From contig CM046832.1 in the NCBI GenBank assembly GCA_025618425.1, positions 57,285,587 through 57,349,586 of the forward strand: 64,000 nt of DNA, in the 5' to 3' direction. This DNA is from Heliocidaris tuberculata (lineage: Eukaryota; Echinodermata; Echinoidea; Camarodonta; Echinometridae). Under the pieces are notes generated by a model, which was given only the letters and a program-made list of their open reading frames with translations, was not told the DNA's origin and did not search any database. This document shows, piece after piece, positions 1-12,600 of this stretch (position 1 is the stretch's first letter; each line of letters begins with the position of its first letter). Position numbers and translations under genes: made by a program.

Positions 1-372
1 AATATGTCAATATTCTGAATCATGTTAAATGGTCAGCATTTATTCCTTTAGTGCTAGAAGATTAATTTTGTTTGAGGGACGAAATGTATCGATATTCAAA
101 TATTCAGAAATGATCATTTATAGATCTGAAACAAAATAATCTTAAAACCTTAAAGCCTTTAGTGGGTAATTATCTTTGGCAATTAGCTTTAGTAAAAATA
201 TGACAGTAAGTAATACTAAGTATATCACCTTATACTGTTATGGGCAGAGACTAACGGAAACTAATCACTACCTTGTATAGTACAAATATAGCTGTATTAT
301 TCCATAGTCGCTGTATAATAGGAGAATTGTCATCTCATAGCACATGCATCTTGTATCATACATTAACCCTAG
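1..372. other. sequence upstream of first recognised receptor exon
   Basis: AT-rich sequence with no exon I can support. It ends in a weak acceptor (ccctag at 367-372) in front of the first receptor exon. It is probably an intron of the adhesion GPCR gene, whose 5' end with signal peptide and start codon lies outside the window. Confidence 0.4.
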
Positions 373-1002
373 ATTACCGGTGCCCTGGCTTGGCTGATGC
401 ACTGGTAGACTTCCAGCAAAACCAGCTGACGGAATGCCCACCTGTACTTCACTTAACTCCGGAGGGAATCGTCGCTCAATCTTACTTCGTATTCACGACC
501 GTCCCTGAAGATGGCATTCTGCAGTTCTTGCCACTGGTGTTATTTATACCTAACCCGGAGATTCCGACACCTTCCACCCTCTCGTTTCGGGTTACGGTCA
601 CAACCGACCAAGTTTTGTTTGGAGCCCCCCAACGTAGAAAACGCGATATCTTCAAGATTCTCTACGAAAGAGATTATCAGAACGTCTCTCTCGTGAACGG
701 CGGCATCACTATAGAATTCACACCTCCTGTCTTCGTCGCGCAATTCACGACTTTATATGTCAACCTGCTTACTTTGGATGACAACCCTCTGTATCCTCAA
801 TTTAACGAAGCAAGGCAAGGGCCACTCTCTTACCTTCAGTGCCCTCTGTCGCCTCCACTGAATCCCACTGACAACGCATCGTGCTACGATCAGATAGATA
901 TGTGGGCCGCAATGGAGGAAGATTTCGTTGGTTTGGGGTGTGCAGAAGATGTTTCCATCTCATTCCGCACCTACGAAGCATGCCTACGCATTGGGGACGC
1001 TC
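373..1002 (+). other. receptor exon: N-terminal ectodomain with furin-like site
   Basis: About 210 codons in one exon, start acceptor weak, donor gtaagt at 1003. No domain recognised with confidence. It has scattered cysteines (DYRCPG, TECPP, LQCPL, ASCYD, GLGCAED, EACLR), potential N-glycosylation sites (NVSL, NASC) and a basic RRKRD stretch (codons 633-647) that fits a furin-type cleavage motif. It ends in phase 1, matching the next exon. Confidence 0.75.
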
Positions 1003-4000
1003 GTAAGTCAGAATACATCCCAAAACTGCAACTATGGATTAGACTATTAAAAAGTTACCATATGCTTCTGTTTCCAGCTAACTTTTGCCATTATTGGAGA
1101 ACATCCTATGAAATTAATTTATCAATGACTACAGTATATTGCATATTTAAATTTACAATGACTGTAACTGTATCGGAAACTCTTGTCGTAACCTCTGGAA
1201 GAAATCGCAAATTGACAGATACTTTCAAGTTGCAACTGGCAAACAGCTTACTTATGTGAACACATCAAAGTATCTTTACACATGTATTTGAAAAAAATGC
1301 ATTCCGTTTGACGGTCAGATGGGTTACAAAGGTCTTTCTGCCGTCGTATCTGCCACCGCGTTAGATCGTTATTGTTTCCCCTTTAAATTGGAATAATCTT
1401 AGCTAAATATTAGACACATTTAGTCTCATAAATCTTGCTTACTTCCTTTGTTTTTAATCATCACAGTAATAATCGAAAAGAAATAAATTCTTGAAGTCCA
1501 AAATATATCAATTTCCCTCATCTTTGTCTCTCTCAATAGAGCCTACGGTCACTAATGAAGTGTCCGTTCCCAGTCTGAAGATTTTCGAGAACTATGATAT
1601 TCCATGTCCCATAGAGGGCGCTGTTCGTCGTCAGTGGTGGCGAAGGTCCAGTCGTGGCCTACGGATTCCCTATGAGTCACCTTCGCCGTTTCTACGCTTC
1701 CAACCGTTCACCACTGGAGACATGGGCTATTACCACTGCGAAGGATATGGTGGCGGGGCTTTCCGCGATGAAACAGTCGCTACCGCTCCCGTTCTCCTGA
1801 CTGTCGAAGGTAAGCAGGGTACATGGGTAAAGCCTCGGCCTCTAAAATAGACGCGGCAAAGCTTTGAGCCATTTTTATTTTTTTTTTTTCCGTGGGGGGG
1901 GGGGGGGGGGGGGGGGAGCTATATGTTACAATGGTCAATATGTTTCTTTCTATGTCAATTCTCAGTTCTTATGAGGATTATAAAATGAAAGTTACGTTCT
2001 GACAATATCCTGCTCTCAAGCACATATACTATCCAGAGTAAGCTTGAAAGCTCTCGTTCATTCGATTGCCTTATTCGTGAGAGTAAGGCTATTATCATGC
2101 AAACGTAGATAAAGAAATTTGAAGCACATTACATTTATCACATTTCATTTTGCCGCTGTTTTTGTTTGTTTGTTTGTTTGTTTGTTTTTTGAGTGGGTTA
2201 CATCCTGTCTGAATGTACCTTATAAGAGTGGATCTTATTAACATAATCACATGGTAGGTGTGCTTTTAATTTGACAGATAGTGGGATTTACCTTGTTGAT
2301 CGGAAGGTAAACGTGATAATTATGACATCAGCTGTGGTAACGATTTTAGCTGGGAGAATTTTAATCAATGCTGTTGGATCTGCAATTTTGAGATGTAACC
2401 GTTTGAAATGTAACCGCGTAAAACATTATCTCGAGAGCGAGATATTTCAATTTCATGTGTGATCAAAAATATATTGCCATTTCCCTATTTTGCTTTCGAC
2501 ATCTTAATATCATACGCCCAATGATTCTCTATTCTTCAAATGATCTGCTAGAAAGTCTTAAACATTTTCTTCAAAAATAATAAAAGGAATTACATGTTGA
2601 TTCTAACTGAAGTGATCAGGGGCGGCGGAGCGTAATTCAAAGTGGGGGCACAAGCAAAAAGGTGCACTTACTTGATAAAAAGGGGCACCTACAAAGGGTG
2701 AACATAAATCGAAAAAAGGACCATTTTGTGACATTGGTATTACCCTACAGTCTAACTGTATCCCCCGGCAGAATGCCGGAGGATACTTTGGATTCAGCAG
2801 CGTTACGCCGCCGCCGCCGCCGCGTCACATTCTTGTGTGCGCTCTAACTGCCACATTCCTTGACGGATATCTTTCAAATTTTTATGGAGCTGTATATTGG
2901 TAAAATCTAGACACCTATAATTTTTGGTGATGCTGCCCCCAGTGTTCCGTATTTTATAGGGGAATAGGCCATATTTTGGTGGATGGGTTGTGTGCACTCT
3001 ATAGGCCACATTTCTCAACGGATTTTGTTCAAATTACAACTTTTTTTAAAATTATTATTCTTTATTCTTTATTGCAACTTAAAAGTTGGATTGGTACATG
3101 GTACAGATAAAATAACATATAACATAAGACGATAAAATACATGGAACAGTTACATTAAAGAGTTGACAAATTAAAACATTTAAAATATCAGTAAGAAGAG
3201 GAAGAAAAGGAGAAAGAAGCGAAGTTAAAGGAAGGAAGAGGAGAAGAAAAGGTAAAATTTGGAATGAAGGTGTATCTTTGTTAAATCTAGAAGTCTATAG
3301 ATTTTGGTGATGCTGCCTCCAGTGTTCCGTCTTTTATAGGGTCAAAGATCATACCTTGGAGGATGGCGTGAGTGCACTCTGCGGGCCACGTTTCTTAATG
3401 GATTTCTTTCAAATTTTGTATGGTGATGTATCTTGGTACACTCTACACATCTTTACTTTTTGGTGATGCTGCCCTCAATGTCCGTCCTTTATAGGGTCAA
3501 AGGTAATTTGTCCCTTTGTGTGCTCTTACTCGCTCTTACTGCCACATTTCTTGACGGATTTCTTTCAAATTCTGTATGGAGGTGTATCTTTGTCAAATCT
3601 ACACGTCTTTAACTTTTGGTGATGCTCTGTGCCACCAGCGTTCCGTCTTTTATAAGGTAAAATGTCATATTTTGGACGATGTCTTGGGTGCGCTCTGCAG
3701 ACCATATTTCTTGACGGATTCCTTTCACATTTTGTATTGAGATGTATCTCAGTACAATCTACATATTTATACTTTTTGATAATGCTGCCCTCATTGTTCC
3801 GTCCTTTATAGAGTCAAAGGTCATTTTCTTTTGTGCGCTCTAACTGCCACATTTCTTGACGGATTTCTTCCAAATTTTGTATGGAGGTGTGTCTTAGTAA
3901 AATCTACACATCTTTAAGTGTTTGGTGATGCTGCCCCAGTGTTCCGCTTTTTATAGGGTTACATGTCATATTTGGTTGCTGTCTTGCATGCACTCTGGCG

Positions 4001-5999
4001 GTCACATTTTTCGACTGATTTCTTTCAGATTTTGTATGGACGTCCATTATACTTTACTCTAGACCTCTACAATGTTTGGTGATGCTGCCCCCAGTGTCCC
4101 GTCTTTTATAGGGTCAAAGGTCATATTTAAGTGGATATATTGTGGGCGCTCTGCAGGTCAGATTTTTCTTGACAAATTTCTTTCGAATTTCTATAGAGAT
4201 GCATTTTGCTCTTATCTACACACACATGTTGTTTTTTAGTGAAGCTGCTCCTAGTGTTGACAATAGTCCAGGCCACTGGTGGCGATCTCTACGTCATCCT
4301 TTTGTTTGAGGGAGGGGAGGGGGGGGGGGGTTCTTTGTCCCTCCTTCAAACAAAGCATGACACAAAAATCGCTGCCAGTGCCGGGGGATACATTCGCATT
4401 GCGCGGCAATGGAGATTTCTAGTTAATATAATTATTATCAAGCATCACACTCTTCCTTTTTATTGTGGTTCTGGACACTACTTCAGCTTCCCCAATTAAC
4501 AGTTGTGTGTGTAATGTTCTAACGATTCATGTGGGAGTGAGCGAAGCGAGCGAGCAAAAATTTTCGGACCTTTATTTGTTCTAAAGCTGCAGTCCTTTAG
4601 TTTTGCATTATTTACAGCGATATAATGAAAATGATAACAGCAAATTCATTTTGGGGGATTGTCGAATGATCTTTTGATAATATATTAACCCTTTCGTCTT
4701 ATTTAGGATTACACAGATATATAACATACTTTACGCGATCTGCTTAATTTCATTATATACTGTAAGAGCGAGCGAGCAAGTTATAGGGACATTTTTAGAA
4801 TTATTGCCCTTACTTACCGCTCTCTCTACAGTGCCCCCCCCCCAAAAAAAGTAAACAGATGGAAAAAGTCTCCTCAAATAAATATTTCTGAATATTTTCA
4901 ATATAAATATGTTAATTCTTGTAGATAGCTGAAGAAAAAAATCTGGCTAGTTATTACGCCTGAGTGATCTCAAACCACTTTTGTGAAAGGTTGCAAAACT
5001 CAGACTTGACAAGAATTGGTATTTGTTCTGAATGGTATCAACAAAGTTGAGAACCGTTTGAAATTGACAGTTGGAAAAAGTCTCCCCATTTAAACATTTA
5101 AAAATATTTTCAGGAAAATTTTATACCTGTGGTTGATATGATCTCTTCTATCAAATGACACTGAAATATCTCACAATATTTTATGGTTGAGTGAGCAAGA
5201 GCCACTTTTGTGAAATGGTGCAAAATCCATTCTTGACAAATGCTTGTTGTTGTTCTAGCTGGTATGAACCAAGTTGATAGTCATGAAGAGACTTGGAAAT
5301 TTTATATTCTGATCATTTTGTAGACTATTTATGAAAGAACAGACTTTGTTCAATATATTTCCTGACATATCCCATCAAAACTTCATGGTTGAGTAAGCAA
5401 GCCAGATGAAATTAAAAGACTCACCAAAATATGCAAACAGGTAATTAAGATCATCGATTTCTTTGTTGTTGTTAAATCCATTATCTGTATCTGTTTTCGA
5501 ATTTATATTTGTAATATGCATGTAAACAAAACAAATTTCCATGTATGAATTATGGACAATAAAGATTGAATTGAATTGAATTGAATTGAATTGAAAAGTA
5601 ACATATTGAAACACCCAGCAAAGTAGTTAATTACTAACTCAAGCATAAAATATTGATGGGATATGTAAGGATATACAAAGAACATAGCCTGTTATTTCAT
5701 AAATTGTCTTTAATTGATCAGAATATAGAAATTTCTAAGCCTTTACATGACTCTCAGCTCGGCTGATACAGCCAGAGCCAATATTATTTCTTGTCAAGAC
5801 TGAATTTTGCACCTTTTCTCATTATTGGCCTTTGCTCACTTTGGCGTAAAATACTGTGAGATATTTCGGTGTCATAGATGTGATAGAAGAGACCCTAAGC
5901 TATCCACTGGTATAAAAATTTCCTTAAAATATTTTGAAAAATTTATTTGGGGAGAGTTTTTCCAACTGTGTACTTATTCTGGGACGCACTGTATATCAA

Positions 6000-6033
<34 letters not shown>

Positions 6034-9000
6034 AAAAAAAAAATAACACAAATGCACACGCTGGTATCAATATACCTATAACACTTCGTTTGTTTGATGT
6101 ACGATAAAAGAGCAATATAGATAAAATGCCTTGCTCAAGGGCATAGTGCCGTGCCGGGGATCGAACGCCCGATCCTCGCATCTCCAGTCAAGCGCCTTAA
6201 ACCACTGGACCACGGCACCTCCACACACACACGCACAACCCCCCCCCCCACACGCACACCCACACACACGCTAACACACACACATCCACCCTCACGCACA
6301 CATCCATCCTCACACACACACATCCACCCTCACACACGTAAAACACCCGTACTCGCCCTAATTACTCCCTCATCTCATAATTTCAGGAGCGGCGACGATT
6401 GCTATTTCAGTTACGTTCGACACTGTGTATATTGACTTTGAAAACACCGATATCTTTGCTGGGTATGCTGATGACTTCAGAAGACCAGTAAGTTCACACT
6501 TATCTTCAAACACCCCAATTTTTCGATTATGACCTTAAGGGCAGATGTTTTGCATCCCCACAAGCCCAAGTCTTGGATTGAGCCGTCGCTCATTCGGAGA
6601 CGCCTCTGTGCGACGTATTTTGAAGCCATTATGCTAATATCATTAATTATCATAGCACGATGTTTATACTCATAGTCACAATAGTAATGATGATGATGAT
6701 GATGTTGATAAAAAAAATATAATGACCTCCAACTTCTCATTCCATTTCAGTTACAGAATGTCTTCTTCGATGACGACGGTGGTCCCATATCCAGATCCTT
6801 GCTCGATGACATTGAGAGTTTGAATTTTCCTACCATCGTGAACACGCGTAATGGCAGCATGATCGTCGACTACGTAGTGAACTTCAACAGCAGCATGTGG
6901 AATAACAGTGTGGCGGCGCTCGTCAATGAGACCGCGTCCCTCATCGAGTTCAGCGTCGGAGGCAGATTCGGAGACGGAAGTTCACAAGGAACACAGATCG
7001 TGCCTGGCAGCATCGTTGTTAGCAGTGCATGTATGCGATTCGAATCGCTACATTTTTAAAAATAGTTTTTATCAAGTATTTACACTACAGTTCATAAGAA
7101 ATCTTGGAGAGAACATCCAAATACCTGGCACATGTGTACCGGTATTTTGATATCCATGAAACAATATGAGACCTTATTCAACAGGTTTGATGCTAATCTC
7201 CTTTTCCTCACTAATAAACAAACCTTTTACATTAAAATTACCATTAGCTGCATGATTATGGAGTTCCATCAATTTAGCATAATATTAATGATAATAATAA
7301 TATTCCATTTTTTCGATAGCGTATGATGATATTCCAGTTTGCCTCCTTCGTTTCCAAAGCGAACAGGTAGCACTTTTAAAGCTCGGCTCACACGAGACGT
7401 TATCCGCGTCAATGTTCTTTTGCGCGTTATGAAAGAGTGATCTTTTTAAATTATGACTGCAAAATGAACAATGCAAAATGAACAATGCAATCAATACTTT
7501 TAATAACTGGCGTATGGGTTACTTCCCTTCACTGGCTTGATTAGCGTAGATACTGACGCAGTCGAAATGACCCCTCGTGTAAGCCTGGCTTCAGACATTC
7601 GAAGGTGTGATATTAAAACGTTGAAGCCTATTGCACCGAGGCTGCTGATCAAACATATGAGGGCAATAGACCGGTTCTGTAATGCATACAAATTTATGCA
7701 CATTTCTTCTCTGAGCACCTAGTGACGAGCTATTTCATAACCTGCTTTTTTATAAATGAGCCTCAATGCCTGGAATCCAATTTGCTTACATTACTTGTTG
7801 CTATGTCCGGCAATCCTCGGGCAAGCTTTCAGGCTGTCAAGAACAACCTTTGTTTGAAAGGTATGTATAAAATTTACCGAACCGGTCTATTGGTGAATTC
7901 ATCAGTAATTAAACACCATGTCTGCACCACAGACAAATTAAAACTCATCATTTTGCATTCATACGATGTCACCCTCACATGCGGGCCTCGTAGTCCGTGC
8001 AATCCTACGTCAGCAGAATGACGTCTCTTATGCGACAGGCGTTATTGTGCACAATTTAACAGAGTGATCAGATTCGATATTGCACCCGAAAGGTGCTACT
8101 TTTGAGACATTTTCAGGTTTCAAAGACATAACACTGTTTTTCGTGGCAATGGTGTAAGACCTCTTAAAAATAAGATAACTCGTTTGATGTTAACTGACAC
8201 GAAGCAATCTCCTGAACTAATATCACACTGCATGTTCCTTTGAGTTACCGATTTATTCTTGTCCAAAGTCAATCCAACCATACTCTTTGTGTTTATTTTA
8301 ATCTTAGCATCCTGCCCTGAATCGGTTATCACGGGTACATTTGGAACCCTCAACTTCCCCGCTACCCCACTGGACCAGACCGTAGACAGCCAAGAACGAT
8401 GCAGTGAATACAGTAACAACAGTAAGTCATGAATTGCATCACATATTATGACCATATTCCATAAAACAAGTAACAATTATTGAGATAAGCTACTGAAAAA
8501 TGCTACATTTGATTGTCTTTACGCAAATTTGTATCGACTTGTGGCAATTATTACTTGTAATGAGTTTTATGACAAAGAGCACTGATCTAAAGATGTGTTA
8601 TGGAGTTCTGAAAACCAACTTAAATAATTTAATGAAAAGCTTCATTATCTGCTGAGAATTTTGAAAAACATCACCTAATGCAACGAGGCGGTCTCTTTGA
8701 ATTATTAGGTCTTGCCAATTACGCTTTACTTATATACATGTAGATTTATGAAATATCCACGCACTTCCAGTGGCTGTCACCATAACAGAAAATCTTTCTT
8801 TTCTTGCTCGTTTCACTCTCTATGTTTTTGGAAACTGGAAAGTTGATTTGGGGGCAAAAGAAAACATCCCTGTGCACATTTTCCACACGTGTGTGTTTAC
8901 TACTATAATTTATACTTAAACTAGTCTCAAATACCTGTCTAGTTTGAGACCTTTAAAAGGTGATGATATTCTTTTAATTTTTTTAAAAATTATTACCTGG

Positions 9001-9635
9001 AAGTATATGCACCATTTGAGAAACCACATTGCCGTCACTGAAATAACCCACGTCCATACTCCAGAGCGAAATCGTAAAGTCTGTAACTGAATTAGTAATA
9101 TTTGTGTTCAACAAGTTGCTGACAGTGGGACCTTCCATTAAGGGTGCTCTAGTGTCGTGGTATGGGGGGGGGGGGGGGGGGGGCACTGGTCTTACATGGA
9201 GAATGTGAGAGAACAAAGTAGGAAGGTTTGGGGAGGGTCGTATTCTTCTCATGTTTCCTTTCCCTCCCTCTTTTTATTATTTCATTTGATTGGGGAAAAT
9301 GAATCACTTACAGCCATATGGTCATATTTACAATTATTTCTTGTAGCCCCTTTACCAAGAGCTAGACGAACGTGTCGTGGGGACCTCTTGTCATCAGCTG
9401 TCTGGGAAGATCCTGTATTCATAGATTGCTTTATGGGAGAAAATACTAATGAAGTTCTTGACAACATTGCTAGGGTAAGGAAATATTATATACAATGTAT
9501 TTGTACTCTTTACAATGTAAGGCTTTGGTTTTTATACTTTTGCGTGTAGCCAGAAATGAAAGCTAGATTCAAGGAGGATCGGAGTAAGAAGAAGAGGAGG
9601 GAAGAGGAGGAAGAGAAGAATGTGTGTGTATGTGT

Positions 9636-9675
<40 letters not shown>

Positions 9676-12600
9676 GGAGTGAGAGGGCGACACAGAGATA
9701 AAGGGAAGAGAGGTTCTTACACGAGATAAGTGAGGACAAAATTTAAGGGGAAGTTTAAGTGAATCGCCAAAATGTCGGTCACATATTTTTTTCTTTCTTT
9801 CGTCTTACATAACTTCATTATCAAAATAAATTGCATTCTGACCAAACGGTATAAGATAGGCACATTTAAAAAAAATTATCATTCTGTCTTCTAAAATAAT
9901 GTGTAGATTCTACTTGTATATTACCGGCTGTACGCTATATTGTCAATTGCAAAATAGTTTCGATTATTAAACCTCGAGGTGCGATCACTAGCCTAATTTC
10001 ATAACAAAATGTCTCAATTTGTAGTATAATAATGCAAAGTTTCATACTTCTTTAAAAGTGTTCTCAATCTTCAACCACCTCTATAATGCATAAGCTCCCA
10101 TATTTGAAATAAAATATGACGCTTTGTATGACCTCCCTAACAGCATCTGATTAAGTTTAATATAGTCTCATCAATCATTATCATGATTATTACATCTTCT
10201 TCATGGAAACTTCATTTCATAACATTGCACATGACTTGTGTGCGAATGCGCTCGATGAGGTGAAAAGCAGTGATAATAATAACGGTTCTCTCCAATTATA
10301 TACAGGCAGTTGTGACGGCAGAAAATGTGACCGAATATTCCTACGATGTGGCCGAAGCAACTGAGAATGCTGCCGACATCAACGCAGAAGGTATCCGAGC
10401 CGTAGCTGATGCTCTGCAGAAAATCGTTAATGTCAGGAACTCATCTACAGAGGTGATTTTCGATGATCCGACATTTTCTCCGGTGATATTATGCTGAGGG
10501 CTTTATTAAATCAAAGGTTTAGGGTTTGGATTACGTTAGGTTCTACCCTGTGGTATGCAATAATCGTGAACAAAATATCAAACTTCGTCTGATCTTAGAT
10601 TCTTTAGCGACTTATGTTGATTTTTTCCAGAGTTTTGAGGTATAATTCATAATCAACTCTCATCATAGTTCTGTGATTGTTTCCACTAGGTGACCAATAA
10701 TACTCTCCAAATCGTTGACAATGTTCTCGGTGTTCCCGACGAGGAGTTCGTAGCCGCTGTCGATGTCGAAGCCCCAACGAGAATTCTGGATTTCTTGGAG
10801 GAACAGATCACCCTCTTCCAGACCCAGGGCGATGGGAACAACCTCACCATCGTCGGTACTAACGTAGCGGTGGTGGCCCTCCAACTCCCGGAGGCGAGTC
10901 TGCTGGCAGGCCTAGGGTTCGCTACCCTGGCATCACCAGACGGTGAAGAGAAAAGCAACGTGCTGAACGACCTGAATGAAAATAAAACGATGGTGTACTT
11001 CAACCCGGACGACATCCCCAAGACAACAATCGATGCAGCCATTGTTTTGCCTCCAGAGATTCTCGACATACTGCCCCCTTATTTACTTGGTGTGAAACAC
11101 TTTTTAACCTACTCACGATACAGTATATACACATGCTGTATCTAAGTTAGTTTTCATAAGCTGTACTAACGAGGAATGAATCTCAACACTATAGATATCG
11201 AATTCTGAATTTACTTCTATTCAATTGAATGAACGTTTATGAAATCAGCAAATATTCAAAGATGGTAATTCTTAGATAATTATGTGAAATATTCATAGGA
11301 AAAATACATTAAGCGGCACGAGCCTGTAAATAATGATTAGTGATATTGTCCTGATCGTTGCATGTCTATAGGCTATTTTTGAACAGCATCAACAACAACA
11401 ATGTTTTTGAGTGAACTGCTTTCGATTACTATAGCCTGTATTTCTTTGCAGTGTTTTTATATGAAACATCTAATATAGTGGGATAAATGACTTTGTTGCA
11501 GACGATCATATAGTATGCCTTGAAAGATTTGAACTAAACAAAGCATTTTTCACTTCTTAGATGTAAACTGTTGCACCATTAAACGTTATCATAAATTACT
11601 GGTTTGGGTGCTAAAATCACTTCTTTGCTAATCCCCATATGCCAATCTTTTCTCTATTTTTTCTCTACCGTGCAGAAAATGGAACTGTTCCGGTGACTTT
11701 CTTCATATTCCAGACCAGTAAACTCTTCGTGAGTCCAGACCAAGAATACGATCTCGGCGGTGGTCGTCGACTAGCGGTTGGCACCCGTGTCATATCCGCT
11801 ACCATTGAGGGTGCGGTCGTTCAAGGTTTACCTCAGGGCGGTGAGGTTGAGACAGCCTTCCTTGAACTGAATGTGAGTTTATGTTATGTTGGGATCGGTT
11901 GAATTACCGTTTATTTTCTTAAGTATAGAGAGAGTACATAATATGATGAACTGGTGACACCAAGTCAGTTGAAGTTAGAAGCTATAGAGCATAGCATTTA
12001 TTCAGATGAAGTATAACATGAAGGTTTACATGAATATAACAATGAAGCATAGAGCAAATCTCATGGTGACTATACTCGCATGATGTCTGGAATCTATTCT
12101 GAAGTAAATCTTGAAGTCAAGTCTTAATTATATCTGACTTCTATTCTGATTGGAGTCCTGAAGTGAACCCCTTTTATAACGGGTAAACCCTCTATTGGAG
12201 GTTGGTCAACCTTGAGTCCTTGACCAAATGACCATAAGTACGTCATAACTTTTACTCAGTACTGGGGAGTGGGGCTGTTATCTGGAAGGAGTGACGTTGA
12301 GAATAAGAAGACCATAAAGTGACCATTGCGTCATAGCTTTAGTTGGAAGTTGTATGAGTAATACTTTCTGAAGAAAGTGTGAAGTTTGTAAACATATGAA
12401 CTTCCTGTTTACTTCCTGTCTAGGTATTGATAAAGTATTGATAAATCATTGATAAATGTAAAATTGGTCTTATTATCACATAACATTTATTATGAAATCA
12501 AGCAAGATGAATAGGCAGAATAAATAAATAAGAAATTGATGATAAATAAAAGGTAAAAATGTTCATCTGTACTTAATCTCGAAAGGTTTATTCATACTTT

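Larger units (their letters stand above)
2616..4900 (+). mobile_element. dispersed repeat, copy A (interrupted by a satellite array)
   Basis: The left part (about 2616-2760, gatcaggggcggcggagcg...) and the right part (about 4400-4860, tatcaagcatcacactc, gcttccccaattaac, gagcgaagcgagcgagca) both have inverted counterparts at 21620-22125. In that second copy they lie side by side, while here about 1.5 kb of tandem repeat separates them. No coding capacity seen. The class is unknown; a degenerate transposon is the simplest reading. Confidence 0.6.

Noticed and set aside
6086..6223. Functional tRNA gene
   Set aside because: A- and B-box-like parts are present but acceptor and anticodon stems do not form properly and a SINE body follows; treated as SINE.
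6135..6323. Gly/Cys/Val-rich minus-strand reading frame
   Set aside because: Product of the CA/GT microsatellite and the SINE; low complexity.
10663..11069. Two minus-strand reading frames opposite the GAIN exon
   Set aside because: They are mirror frames of a real, family-matching + strand exon.
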